Shown here: positions 7,755 to 15,585 of the stretch, piece by piece | Numbering within the stretch: position 1 is the first letter of the stretch | Layout of the letters: each line of letters opens with the position of its first letter | Source: Brevundimonas sp. LM2 | GTDB lineage: Bacteria; Pseudomonadota; Alphaproteobacteria; Caulobacterales; Caulobacteraceae | NCBI RefSeq assembly: GCF_002002865.1 | Contig: NZ_CP019508.1 | Location: 682,001-746,000 of the forward strand | Reading direction: 5' to 3' | DNA: 64,000 nt | Position numbers and translations under genes: made by a program | Notes under the pieces: generated by a model | The model's database searches: none | What the model was told of the DNA's origin: nothing | The model's input: the letters and a program-made list of their open reading frames with translations, nothing else

Positions 7755-8614
7755 CGAAGCCCACGCTTTCGGTCGTTTCCAACGAGGTCGAGGTCGTGTT
7801 GAACGAAACCCATGATCCTCGGCTCGCGGGGTGGCGGCAGAGCACCCGCCTTTGGTGCCGGGCCGATCATCAGATCGTTGTCGACGAAATCGTGGAAGGC
7901 CGCTCCGGCGGAGTGATCGATGAAACGCATTATCTCCGCGTCGGTATCTCGACCCACCTAGCAGGACGTGAGCCGGACCCTTTCCCGTATCCGCTCTATT
8001 TTCGTCGAGCGGACGATACGGGCCGGTCCTCGCTGGCGTGGTTTGATCAAGCAGCATTCGAGAAAGCCGGTGCAGCTGATCTTGTAGGGCTACTTGGGCA
8101 TATCGAGGCCTTGCAGCGTGCCTCTGGCCTTGGAGCCGTCGACACTCTGCTTCTAGCCCGGTTGGGCCTCGCGCGGATGCTGGCCGAGATACCAGACGGG
8201 CCGCATGGCGCACCGGAGCGAGACGTTAAGCAGGTGGCAGATTGGGCATACCAGCTGGGCTATCTGGCCGCTTTAGACGATGCCAAGGCGCGCGGCGTCG
8301 AACATCTTGCCCAGCGCGGCGTGGGCAATGAAAAGTCCCTCGCCAGTGCTACGGAGGCGAAGCGCGCGAAAGCGCGAGCGGACAACCTTCCGCTTACAAC
8401 TCTGGCACGCCAGATTGCGGCATTAGACAGGAACATGTCGCTCAGCGCCTGCGCCAGGGAAGTTGCCCGTCACATCCAGCTGGAGCCTACTCTGAAAGCT
8501 TTTAGTCGCCGCGATCTCCCAGACATTCGCCAGGCGATCCTGGCCGCCGAACCTCCCATCTTCATGAAGGCCCAAGGTCAGTATCGCCCCATAGCCGGGG
8601 GCGACCGACGTTAG
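7751..8614 (+). CDS. Hypothetical protein, 287 aa
   Basis: Starts within the integrase stop (ATGA overlap). No recognised domain. Residues 1-90 are mixed alpha/beta; the middle has regular leucine-rich helices (LVGLLGHIEALQRASGLG); residues 185-260 are basic and helical and could bind nucleic acid. The C-terminal codons (GGDRR) lie in a GGCGACCGACG repeat that recurs in the hairpin just downstream. Codon use is less GC3-biased than in the flanking chromosome, consistent with transfer. Confidence 0.75.
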   Translation: MTKPTLSVVSNEVEVVLNETHDPRLAGWRQSTRLWCRADHQIVVDEIVEGRSGGVIDETHYLRVGISTHLAGREPDPFPYPLYFRRADDTGRSSLAWFDQAAFEKAGAADLVGLLGHIEALQRASGLGAVDTLLLARLGLARMLAEIPDGPHGAPERDVKQVADWAYQLGYLAALDDAKARGVEHLAQRGVGNEKSLASATEAKRAKARADNLPLTTLARQIAALDRNMSLSACAREVARHIQLEPTLKAFSRRDLPDIRQAILAAEPPIFMKAQGQYRPIAGGDRR

Positions 8615-8618
8615 CCCC

Positions 8619-8660
8619 GTGGCGACCGACGGAAGGGGGGTAGTAGCCGTCGGTCGCCAC
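8619..8660. terminator. 14-bp perfect hairpin after the integrase cluster
   Basis: Arms 8619-8632 (GTGGCGACCGACGG) and 8647-8660 are perfect complements around a 14-nt G-rich loop. A further direct copy of GCGACCGACG lies at 8601-8610. There is no T-run, so it is either a factor-dependent terminator or a binding site for an element-encoded regulator between the integrase and replication blocks. Confidence 0.55.
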
Positions 8661-8738
8661 GTCCCCTGAGGATCGTCGTTCGCCATCGATGCACTCAGAG
8701 ACCCACCGGAATGAGCCGGTGCCTCTGGGAACAAGCAG

Positions 8739-8975
8739 ATGCAGACGCAGACGATCGCGACGGGCCGCGCGGCGATTCAGAGCCACGACCGTTACATCGA
8801 TGACCGCGAGGCAGCCGACATGCTCGGCCTCTCTCGCGCCTATCTGAGAAACCTCCGCGTTTCGGGCGGCGGCTGCCGCTTCTCGAAGTTCGGCAGGGCT
8901 GTCCGCTACCGGGTCGGGGATCTGGTGACCTGGGCCAATGACAACGCCGTCAGCTCGACCAGCGAGGCGGCATAA
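8739..8975 (+). CDS. AlpA/excisionase-type helix-turn-helix protein
   Basis: 78 aa. Residues 17-68 form a MerR-like/AlpA winged helix: YIDDREAADMLGLSRAYLRNLR followed by a wing and FGRAVRYRVGDLVTWA. Such small proteins in integrated elements act as excisionases or as activators of integrase and replication genes. It is the first gene of the replication cluster and its TAA overlaps the next ATG by one base. Confidence 0.85.
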   Translation: MQTQTIATGRAAIQSHDRYIDDREAADMLGLSRAYLRNLRVSGGGCRFSKFGRAVRYRVGDLVTWANDNAVSSTSEAA

Positions 8976-9169
8976 TGGGCCGCTTCAATCGGGCCCCACC
9001 CATGAAAAACCCCGGTGCGCGGGCAGGCGCAACCGGGGTCCATCACGGTTTAGACGGGCAATCAGAACGGGATGAAAGCTACTCGCGTCACGTGGGTCGC
9101 GCAAGACTTACGTTCCGCTCCATCTTCAACGACGACGGCCATTTCCAAGGGCTGGAGGTGGCGTCGTGA
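8975..9169 (+). CDS. Small coupled ORF, 64 aa, unknown function
   Basis: Joined to both neighbours: TAATG with the HTH gene and a GTGA overlap with the Spo11-like gene. That tight packing is the main reason to call it. The composition is polar, with no known motif. A DNA hairpin (9009-9039) lies inside it. Translation of this ORF could expose the next gene's ribosome-binding site GGAGG (leader-peptide-like), but that is speculation. Confidence 0.5.
   Translation: MGRFNRAPPMKNPGARAGATGVHHGLDGQSERDESYSRHVGRARLTFRSIFNDDGHFQGLEVAS
9009..9039. promoter_or_regulatory. ACCCCGGT hairpin before the replication gene
   Basis: Perfect 8-bp arms ACCCCGGT (9009-9016) and ACCGGGGT (9032-9039) around a 15-nt loop, after an A-run and without a T-run. 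Similar GC hairpins just before phage replication genes are familiar; here it may act as an attenuator or an RNA-level control for the Spo11-like gene. Confidence 0.45.
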
Positions 9170-10098
9170 CCGCCGCAGTCGAGATTACGTCTAGGCGTAA
9201 AAGTCCCGGGCGGGCCCGCGGCTACATCGCCGACTACAAGCCCCAGGCCGACACTCAGCGCCTGCTGGACGCCGTGGAGACCGTGCTCGACGAGTATCGG
9301 GAGCACTGGCCGCTGACGGTTCGTCAGATCTTTTATCGGCTGATCGGCGCGCACGACTACGAGAAGTCCGAAGGATTTTACCGGAAGCTCTGCCACCACC
9401 TGGTCAACGCTCGCCGAGGCGGCGTCGTCCCCTTCCACGCCATCCGCGACGACGGGGTGATGACGATCCGCATGGACCGCTATGCCGACGCCGACGCCTT
9501 CCTCGTCGATCAGCGCCGCCGCGCCGCTCGGTTCAAGCGCAACCTGATGGCCAGCCAGCCCTTCCACCTGGAAGTTTGGTGCGAAGCGAGCGGGATGATC
9601 CACCAGCTGGCCTCCGTTGCACATCAGTATTCAGTCGCCGTCTTCTCTTCGTCCGGCTTCGACTCGCTGACAGCGAAAAAGGCGATCGCCGATCGTATCT
9701 GCGACATCGGCAAGCCTGCCGTAATCCTGCACCTGGGGGACTATGACCCCTCCGGCGAAAGCATCTTTCGATCGGTTGCCGAGGACGTTGAAGCCTTCGT
9801 CCGAAAGGACCGGCCCAACTACCTGGTGAGGGCCGAGTTCCAGCGGGTGGCTCTCACTGAGGACCAAGTCATCCGCTATCGCCTGCCGACCGCGCTGGCC
9901 AAGGCCACGGACAGTCGGGCGAAGGCCTGGACCGGCGAAACGTGCCAGCTTGAAGCGCTGACCCCAGCCCAGATCGCGGACATTCTCGAGACCGCGATCA
10001 ACGACCATTTGGACGAGGAACAGCTGATCCGCGACCAAGTAGCTGAGGAGCTTGAGCGCGAGGATCTGACCCGCCTGCTGATCGGTGTCGCCCAATGA
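9166..10098 (+). CDS. Spo11/topoisomerase VI subunit A-like protein (Mini-A type) with TOPRIM fold
   Basis: 310 aa, GTG start after GGAGG. Residues about 45-100 look like the winged-helix (CAP-like) domain of Spo11/Top6A. The motif VRQIFYRLIG contains R53, F56 and Y57, with Y57 the candidate DNA-linking tyrosine. Residues about 135-240 look like TOPRIM: E140 in EVWCEASG and D192-x-D194 in LHLGDYDPSG, the metal-binding acidic triad. Short Top6A homologues without a B subunit (called Mini-A) are known from mobile elements. Here the gene is followed directly (ATGA) by a RepA-like ATPase, so a role in starting or processing element replication is inferred. Alternative: a primase-like TOPRIM protein. 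Confidence 0.72.
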   Translation: MTAAVEITSRRKSPGRARGYIADYKPQADTQRLLDAVETVLDEYREHWPLTVRQIFYRLIGAHDYEKSEGFYRKLCHHLVNARRGGVVPFHAIRDDGVMTIRMDRYADADAFLVDQRRRAARFKRNLMASQPFHLEVWCEASGMIHQLASVAHQYSVAVFSSSGFDSLTAKKAIADRICDIGKPAVILHLGDYDPSGESIFRSVAEDVEAFVRKDRPNYLVRAEFQRVALTEDQVIRYRLPTALAKATDSRAKAWTGETCQLEALTPAQIADILETAINDHLDEEQLIRDQVAEELEREDLTRLLIGVAQ

Positions 10099-11420
10099 GC
10101 CCCTACCCAGTGGCCAACGACCACCCGAAGGACCTGAACGACTGCGAGACAGACGCCGAGGTCGACGCATGGTGGGAGGCTCAGACCCGAGGGCTTCAGC
10201 CAGGAGTGCCGCCTAAGCCGCACGCCTCTGCGAACGAATGGGGCGTCAATCTGGACGGCACCATCCCCGACGCCCTCGACAGGCCCCTGAGCCACTTCGT
10301 CAGGCCCTTCGTCTGGCGAGACCCTGCCACCATGCCGCGCCGCCAGTGGGTCTACGGCAAGCAGCTGATCCGCAAGTTCGTGTCCGCCACTTTCGCCCCG
10401 GGCGGGGTGGGCAAATCTGCCTTGGTCCTGGCCGAGGCGATGGCGATGGCCAGCGGCAAGCCGGTCCTGGGCATCCGTCCGGTCCATCGTCTGAAGGTCG
10501 GCTACTGGAACGGCGAAGATCCTTTCGAGGAAACGGAACGCCGCGCCCTCGCCGCCTGTCTGCTGCATGACCTTGGCCCTGATGACCTCGACGGCTGGCT
10601 GCACCTGGGCAGTGGTCGAGAGGACGCGGTTGTCATCGCCGAACAGACCCGCGATGGCGCCACGATCTTGGCCCCGAACGTCGAGTCCATCCTAGACACC
10701 ATCCGCTCGCTCCAGCTGGACGTCGTGATCCTCGATCCCTTCGTCTCGACCCACCAGGTCACCGAGAACGACAACAACGCGATCGATCTGGTGGCCAAGC
10801 GCTGGGGCAAGATCGCTGACGAGACGAACACCGCGATCTCGCTGGTCCACCACACCCGCAAGACCAATGGGGCCGAGACCACGGTCGAGGACGGCCGGGG
10901 TGCTGTGTCGCTCTTGAACGCCGCCCGCTCCGCCCGCGTCCTGAACGCCATGTCTAAGGAGGAGCGTGAGCGAGCCGGCGTCAAGCCGGGCGAAGCGTAC
11001 TTCAGGGTCGAGAATGGAAAGACCAACCTGACCCCGCCGGCCGAGGGCGCGGACTGGTTTCAGGTGGCCAGCGTCGACCTGGACAACGGCGACACCTTCA
11101 ATCCGTCCGACAACGTCGGTGCGGTCCGCAGATGGAAGTGGCCCGACGCCTTCGACGGGATCAAGGCGACCGATCTCCTGGCCGTGCAGCGGGCCATTGA
11201 TGGCGGGCAGTGGCGCGAGAATGCCCAGGCTAACGAATGGGCGGGCAGGGCCGTGGCCGACACGCTGGGCCTCAACCTGGATGACCCTGCCGACAAGTCC
11301 AAGGTCAAGAGCCTCCTAGCAACATGGATCAAGACCGGAGCGCTGGTTCGGGTGACCATGAAGGACGAAGGGCGTCGAGATCGGCCGATGATTGAGGTCG
11401 GGAAATGGGCAGAGATCTGA
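10095..11420 (+). CDS. RepA-like AAA/RecA-fold ATPase, probable replicative helicase
   Basis: 441 aa. Walker A is FAPGGVGKSALV with K107; Walker B is LDVVILDPF with D214; a sensor-like SLVHHTRKTNG follows near residue 250. This is the AAA_25/RepA family of hexameric helicases related to RSF1010 RepA, common in phages and plasmids. The C-terminal third (about 330-441) resembles a winged-helix region with an NEWAGRAVADTLGL segment. It overlaps the Spo11-like gene by 4 nt, so the two probably form one replication unit. No separate primase was recognised nearby. Confidence 0.87.
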   Translation: MSPYPVANDHPKDLNDCETDAEVDAWWEAQTRGLQPGVPPKPHASANEWGVNLDGTIPDALDRPLSHFVRPFVWRDPATMPRRQWVYGKQLIRKFVSATFAPGGVGKSALVLAEAMAMASGKPVLGIRPVHRLKVGYWNGEDPFEETERRALAACLLHDLGPDDLDGWLHLGSGREDAVVIAEQTRDGATILAPNVESILDTIRSLQLDVVILDPFVSTHQVTENDNNAIDLVAKRWGKIADETNTAISLVHHTRKTNGAETTVEDGRGAVSLLNAARSARVLNAMSKEERERAGVKPGEAYFRVENGKTNLTPPAEGADWFQVASVDLDNGDTFNPSDNVGAVRRWKWPDAFDGIKATDLLAVQRAIDGGQWRENAQANEWAGRAVADTLGLNLDDPADKSKVKSLLATWIKTGALVRVTMKDEGRRDRPMIEVGKWAEI

Positions 11421-11637
11421 TGAAAGCGCCCCACCGCCCCACCTTGCCCCACCTCTCAAATAACCCGGTGGGGAAAGCCCAGTGCCCCACCGCCCCACCT
11501 GCCCCACCTCCTTTAGAGGGGGGCAGTGGTGGTGGTGGGGAATCACGCCGTCCGCTGCTGTTCCTCGAATGCCCCACCTCGTTCGTCGGCGGGGCCTGCT
11601 GCAGGTGCGCCAGCGTTGGCGCTCAAGGGGTGGAGCC

Positions 11638-12033
11638 ATGACGAAGCGCAGCGTTGCGCGGGCAAGCTCCTCTACCGAGGATGTGACAGCCCCCGCGGCA
11701 TTGAACGACAACGATCCCGACGCCGTGGTCTTGAGGTCTGAGATCCTGGACTTTGCCGGCCGGGCGGAAACGATGAGCCGAGCCGAGATGCTGGACGGCA
11801 TCGTGCGGATCGGTTGGAGCCACGACCTCAATCGCGAGGTGATTGGGGCGCGGGCCATAGCTCAGGCCGTCTATGGCCGTTGCAATCAACAGGCGGTCGA
11901 GCGGGTCAAGAAGTTCGAAGAGCGCGGGATCTGCACCTTCAGGCGCTGGGATGGAGGGAAGACGATCTCCCTGCTGCTGGGCGAAATCATGGTGGTACGG
12001 ATGGAGCTTCAGGCACGTGGTCGCCTGGATTGA
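11638..12033 (+). CDS. Hypothetical element protein, 131 aa
   Basis: ATG 11638 follows GGGTGGAG. An acidic N-terminus (residues 20-50) is followed by a helical domain with GARAIAQAVYGRCNQQAVERV, which could be a helix-turn-helix, and a basic strand region FRRWDGGKTISLL. No firm family. The 217 bp before it (11421-11637) holds CCCCACC repeats and no convincing gene. Confidence 0.65.
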   Translation: MTKRSVARASSSTEDVTAPAALNDNDPDAVVLRSEILDFAGRAETMSRAEMLDGIVRIGWSHDLNREVIGARAIAQAVYGRCNQQAVERVKKFEERGICTFRRWDGGKTISLLLGEIMVVRMELQARGRLD

Positions 12034-12118
12034 GGGCAATCTTGTCCCCAGAACGTCCCCACGGTTGAGGGGCTCGGTCAGCCTGCCATCCTCACCTCAG
12101 ATCAATCCTGAGGACTTC

Positions 12119-12949
12119 ATGGCCGTCACCGACATCCTGAAACGCAATCCGACCGGTCTGGCCCGCGTCGCGCACGAGTCCGCCGCTCGCGCTCTGTCGA
12201 ATGCCGAGGCGCGTCGATCCAAGGCTGCCGCGGATCTGGCCAATGCCGAGGCCGCTCAGGCCGACGCTGCGACCGGTGACGATGCCGCCGCAGCCGGAGC
12301 GCTTGAAGCCGCTACCCGCCGGGTGCGTGATGCCCGCGACCTGATCGCCGCCTTCGATGACCGGATCATCCCCGCGGCCCGCGCTGGTCTGGCCCTGGCA
12401 GAGAGCGGCTTGGACCAGGCCGAGAGGTTGGCCAACTGTGAAGCCGCCAAGGCCAAGCGGAAGGCCGCCGCTGCCCGCTTGACGCGGGACTATCCCGGCT
12501 TGGCCGCAAGCTATGCCGAGCTGGTTGCCATCGTCCAGGACGCCGACGATGCCATCGCCGCGGCAAACGCCAACCTGCCGGCCGGGCATGCCCCACTCGA
12601 AACGGTCGAGGCCATCGCCCGGGATATTCCTGCTGAGCCGGTGCGCGTCGTCTCCGACCGTGTCGAGCCGGTCTGGCACCACGCCAGCGGTGACCGGGTT
12701 AATGACCCCAGCCGGGTGCGTGACGGCATCTACCGCGGCCGAGAGGGCAGCCCGATCCAGTACGTCGACGCCGACCGCTGCCGGCAGATCCCCAAGCGTG
12801 TCGTCGTCAGCATCCCCGCCCGCCCGCCGGTGCATGCTGCCCGCCTGGCAGACACGCCGCTCCCGCCGCTCAAGCCCAGCGCCCCAGTCGATGCCGAGCC
12901 TGTCACTCAGCACCTCCCGGTCTCGGAAGCAGGGGAGGCCGCGGCATGA
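12119..12949 (+). CDS. Coiled-coil hypothetical protein, 276 aa
   Basis: ATG 12119 follows CTGAGGA. Residues 20-120 are alanine- and arginine-rich heptad-like helices (SNAEARRSKAAADLANAEAA), suggesting a long coiled coil. Residues 180-240 carry a different, proline- and aspartate-containing segment (WHHASGDRVNDPSRVRDG). The stop overlaps the next gene (ATGA). Function unknown; possibly a scaffold or DNA-associated phage protein. Confidence 0.7.
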   Translation: MAVTDILKRNPTGLARVAHESAARALSNAEARRSKAAADLANAEAAQADAATGDDAAAAGALEAATRRVRDARDLIAAFDDRIIPAARAGLALAESGLDQAERLANCEAAKAKRKAAAARLTRDYPGLAASYAELVAIVQDADDAIAAANANLPAGHAPLETVEAIARDIPAEPVRVVSDRVEPVWHHASGDRVNDPSRVRDGIYRGREGSPIQYVDADRCRQIPKRVVVSIPARPPVHAARLADTPLPPLKPSAPVDAEPVTQHLPVSEAGEAAA

Positions 12950-13236
12950 TCAGCCCAGACCGTCGCTCTGCCGAGATCGCCAACGAGCGGGATGCCGAGC
13001 GCCTTCCCATCGATCACGTCGCCATGCGCAGGTCCGGCATCGTCGAGTGTGATGACGCCCGCGACCGGTTCGCCCTGGCCCTGGCTCTGGCCATCCACAA
13101 GCCGCTGAGCATCGGCACCGCCCGCATGGTCCTGGCCTCCGCTCCTAAAGGGATGACGCCTGACCAGTCCTACGCATGGGCCGGCCGCATCGTCGAAGCC
13201 GACAGCGACAGCCTGGGGGCCGTCTATGGGCACTAA
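12946..13236 (+). CDS. Hypothetical element protein, 96 aa
   Basis: Overlaps the coiled-coil gene by ATGA. Entirely helical, with a conserved-looking patch ARDRFALALALAIHKPLSIG and a KGMTPDQSYAWAGRIVEAD tail. No known domain, cysteine motif or membrane segment. It ends the first block of the element's plus-strand cluster, 2 bp from a convergent small ORF. Confidence 0.65.
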   Translation: MISPDRRSAEIANERDAERLPIDHVAMRRSGIVECDDARDRFALALALAIHKPLSIGTARMVLASAPKGMTPDQSYAWAGRIVEADSDSLGAVYGH

Positions 13237-13237
13237 G

Positions 13238-13393
13238 TCAGGCAGCGCGACCCATCAGCTGTCGGTGTTCAGCGATCAGCCGACGAGCGATGTCAGGTGC
13301 TCCGAGCACAGGCAGCGGTTCACCGAAGAGCGCACGCCACTCGCGGTCGATCTCAATGTCGGGGTCAATCTGGTTGGGGGTCAGGACAGGCAT
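13238..13393 (-). CDS. Small hypothetical protein, 51 aa
   Basis: Only this minus-strand frame looks protein-like: PVLTPNQIDPDIEIDREWRA near the start, then GAPDIARRLIAEHRQLMG. ATG 13393 lacks a strong ribosome-binding site (GGAG lies 11 nt away), and longer in-frame starts exist up to 13606. It opposes all neighbouring genes, a position often taken by small phage regulators, but no DNA-binding motif is visible. Confidence 0.45.
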   Translation of the reverse strand: MPVLTPNQIDPDIEIDREWRALFGEPLPVLGAPDIARRLIAEHRQLMGRAA

Positions 13394-13583
13394 AGGGGAC
13401 TGTGCTCCCCACATTGCGGCACGGGTGAGATGGTAACCACGATGCGCAGTGGGCCTGGACCCACCGGTCGTCTGCAATCGGCCCCTGTGCAGCCTCGCCA
13501 GCCTTCCGGGTCCTGGAAACCCACCCACCCCGCTATACGGGCAGCAGAGGCATGTACGTTTCCCAGCTATGCCTCCGAAAGTC

Positions 13584-13736
13584 GGTTGCCGGTTGCCGGT
13601 TGCCACGCATCCCGGTGGCCAATCGGCCTTCTGGCCAAGCGGCGCGGGCTTTGCTCGGTTGCCGACCGATCCTTGCTCAGGTTGCCGGTTGCCGCAGATA
13701 GGTTGCCGCTGAGGTTGCCGGTTGCGGGAGGTTGCC
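13584..13736. repeat. Iteron-like GGTTGCC repeat cluster
   Basis: Nine exact copies of GGTTGCC start at 13584, 13591, 13598, 13657, 13680, 13687, 13701, 13713 and 13730, plus one near-copy at 13720. The first three abut at exact 7-bp spacing. All are in the same orientation and end 4 bp before the start of a gene with an HTH-like N-terminus. They could be iterons of a replication origin, an operator array, or a packaging site. Confidence 0.75.
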
Positions 13737-13740
13737 GCTC

Positions 13741-14301
13741 ATGAGCGTGACCCTCGTATCCCGGCCCGCGTTCGCCAAGCAGCATGGGGTCAGCAAAGCC
13801 GCCGTTCAGAAATGGGAGAGCCGCGGCGCGGTCGTCGTGGTGGACGGCAAGATCAGCGTCGAGGCGTCAGACCGTCTGCTGATGCATGCTGGCCTCGGCC
13901 GCTTCTCCAACCGGGCACGCCGTCAGGCCGCCGATCGTGAGACGCGAGCCGCTCCGACGCCGGTTGCCGTTGACGAGCCCGCTGCTTGGGATGGCGAAGT
14001 CAAATCGTTGCCTTACGAGGCCCGCGTCCTGATCGCCTACGTCAACCGCATCGCGGCGCATGGCGGGCTGACCGCCTGGGAATGCGGGGCCGAGCTGGAT
14101 GTCGCCCAGCGGATCGACGGCCTGTTCCGGTTCCTCGCGATGGATGCGACGGCCGAATTGCTGACCGACATGGGCACGGCCCCGCCCGACGGCTTCACCT
14201 GGGCTGATGCTCCGATCTGGGATGACGAACGCCTGGCCCAGATCGACTGGTCCGCCGTGGCCTCCAACGAACGGGAGGTGCCCCATGGCCTCGAAAGCTA
14301 A
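13741..14301 (+). CDS. HTH protein resembling a phage terminase small subunit (Nu1-like)
   Basis: 186 aa from ATG 13741, with GGGAGG upstream. Residues 6-50 form a helix-turn-helix (AFAKQHGVSKAAVQKWESRG) followed by a VVVVDGKISVEASDRLL wing, the arrangement of Nu1/DUF1441-type terminase small subunits that recognise packaging sites. The rest is helical, with a tryptophan-containing C-terminus. The gene starts directly after a GGTTGCC repeat array that could be its binding site. No large terminase follows, so packaging by a helper phage, or another DNA-binding role, is possible. Confidence 0.6.
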   Translation: MSVTLVSRPAFAKQHGVSKAAVQKWESRGAVVVVDGKISVEASDRLLMHAGLGRFSNRARRQAADRETRAAPTPVAVDEPAAWDGEVKSLPYEARVLIAYVNRIAAHGGLTAWECGAELDVAQRIDGLFRFLAMDATAELLTDMGTAPPDGFTWADAPIWDDERLAQIDWSAVASNEREVPHGLES

Positions 14302-14524
14302 GGGCATCGCGGCCATCGCCGCCCGGTTGGGTGTGAGCAAGCGCTCAGCCCGCACGATCTTGGCCAGCGACTCATTCCCTGTCGGCCGGCGCGGGGAGTC
14401 CAACCTCGTCTCCGACCGGCACCTGCAGGCCTATCGCCACCAGCTCCAAGCCATCCCAGCCTGGGAAGGCGAAGGCGGCGCCCTCTACTCTCATTCAAGG
14501 ATCCAGAACGATGACCACGCCTAA
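14285..14524 (+). CDS. Small HTH-like protein, 79 aa
   Basis: Starts inside the end of the upstream gene (17-nt overlap). Residues 5-45 have the HTH-like pattern GIAAIAARLGVSKRSARTILAS, then FPVGRRGESNLVSDRHLQAY. The tail is polar. Probably a DNA-binding regulator or packaging accessory; no named family. Confidence 0.6.
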   Translation: MASKAKGIAAIAARLGVSKRSARTILASDSFPVGRRGESNLVSDRHLQAYRHQLQAIPAWEGEGGALYSHSRIQNDDHA

Positions 14525-14660
14525 GCCCGCCCCCACCCCCGCCCTGCGCTATTCGCTCGTGGCTGCCATGGCTCGGCAGACCCAGGCGCCCGCGCCGGAG
14601 CGGAAAAGCTATAGCTTGGTCGACGCCATGCGCCGCCTGACTCAGGAGGGCGGCCAATGA
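14511..14660 (+). CDS. Small protein with duplicated YSLVxAM motif, 49 aa
   Basis: ATG 14511 overlaps the previous gene by 14 nt, and its TGA overlaps the next ATG (ATGA). The protein is two copies of one short motif, RYSLVAAMARQ (13-23) and SYSLVDAMRRL (33-43), joined by a proline-alanine linker. Function unknown; the doubled motif suggests two identical peptide-binding contacts. Confidence 0.55.
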   Translation: MTTPKPAPTPALRYSLVAAMARQTQAPAPERKSYSLVDAMRRLTQEGGQ

Positions 14661-14884
14661 TCCGGGCCATGAGGATCGTCCGGCAGGCGGCTTTCGCGGC
14701 TGCAGCCGCCATCGTCGCTATGCCTGCGCTGGCCCATGCCGACCCGGTCATCACGCCGATTGTTGGAGCGCTGGTAAGCGCGGGGGTCAGCTCGGCCGTG
14801 GCAACGTTCGTCGTCACCACGGCCGTGAACGTAGGCATCTCCGCCTCTCGCGCACGGCTCTTCGGCAAGGGGGGGCAGTCGTGA
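14657..14884 (+). CDS. Small exported or membrane protein, 75 aa
   Basis: Residues 1-28 form a Sec signal peptide (RQAAFAAAAAIVAMPALAHA). A second hydrophobic stretch (TPIVGALVSAGVSSAVATFV) could be a transmembrane helix. The short basic tail ends in GKGGQS. Overlaps the next gene (GTGA). Unknown role in the element. Confidence 0.6.
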   Translation: MIRAMRIVRQAAFAAAAAIVAMPALAHADPVITPIVGALVSAGVSSAVATFVVTTAVNVGISASRARLFGKGGQS

Positions 14885-15585
14885 CCTCTACAATCGCTTA
14901 TGTCACCGATGACGCGGCCTATCTGGCCACCGATGGCGGGATGTTCGCCGACGGCCAGACCCTCGCGCTTAAGCAGAAGGCAATCATCCTGGCGCATCAG
15001 GATGCCGTTGCAGCGGCCCGCGGGCCCGAAATGTTTGCCGGCTTGCTGGCTGTGGTCCTTGGTACGGTGCAGGGCGAGTTCGACGACCTTGCCGCAGCGT
15101 TCCCCAGGGCTGTCCAGCAGGCGCACACCGCCATGCTTGCGGCCATCGCAGCAGGGACCCCGGTGCCGGGCGACTCCACAATGGTGGATGCCCTCCTGAT
15201 TGGCCTTTCGGAGCGAGAAGGCTTCATCGCCTATGCCGTCGCGAGCTACGACGATGATGGCGTGCCGGCCTTCACGGCTAAGCCTCTGCGCTCCAACAGC
15301 GCCTTGGCCTACGCGTCCCCGATGGATCAGGCCACGATCGATCGACTGGAGCGCGCGGGCACCGACGTCTGGGCCCCGACTGTCAACGTCGAGAAACATG
15401 CTCTGGCACTGATGCGCGAGCAACGGGCCTCCACTGACATTGTGGGCGGCTTCTGCCAGCTGACGACGGTCATCCGCTCGGGCGTGTTTTCGTCGATTCT
15501 TGAGCGGTGGCCGGACCCGGTGCCCGTCGTGCCACGCCTGCCGGCACCGCGTGCCGCGATGCAGTTTGCCGGAGCGCAGGCATGA
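14881..15585 (+). CDS. Phage-type protein, possible Ntn-hydrolase fold, 234 aa
   Basis: GTG start 14881. The N-terminus TSTIAYVTDDAAYLATDGG and later acidic patches resemble proteasome/Ntn-hydrolase-like proteins in which the residue after the start acts as nucleophile; this is a resemblance only. It precedes the tape-measure gene (ATGA overlap), a place where tail-assembly proteins usually sit. No signal peptide. Confidence 0.55.
   Translation: MTSTIAYVTDDAAYLATDGGMFADGQTLALKQKAIILAHQDAVAAARGPEMFAGLLAVVLGTVQGEFDDLAAAFPRAVQQAHTAMLAAIAAGTPVPGDSTMVDALLIGLSEREGFIAYAVASYDDDGVPAFTAKPLRSNSALAYASPMDQATIDRLERAGTDVWAPTVNVEKHALALMREQRASTDIVGGFCQLTTVIRSGVFSSILERWPDPVPVVPRLPAPRAAMQFAGAQA

Larger units (their letters stand above)
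13237..13740. other. 500-bp region with one small minus-strand ORF and iteron-like repeats
   Basis: Divides the replication block from the packaging/tail block. Its right third is dominated by GGTTGCC repeats. Plus-strand frames here translate into repetitive arginine, leucine and proline strings and are not supported as genes. Confidence 0.6.

Noticed and set aside
11405..11641. 78-aa ORF after the RepA-like ATPase
   Set aside because: Proline/histidine-rich translation of CCCCACC repeats overlapping the ATPase end; no support.
12092..12913. 273-aa minus-strand ORF opposite the coiled-coil protein
   Set aside because: Antisense shadow; overlapping plus genes are coupled by ATGA junctions.
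13584..13736. CRISPR array
   Set aside because: Repeat unit is only 7 bp, spacing is irregular, spacers are not uniform and no cas genes are present.
13226..13744. Plus-strand 172-aa ORF through the GGTTGCC region
   Set aside because: Repetitive Arg/Leu/Pro translation driven by the DNA repeat, no ribosome-binding site.
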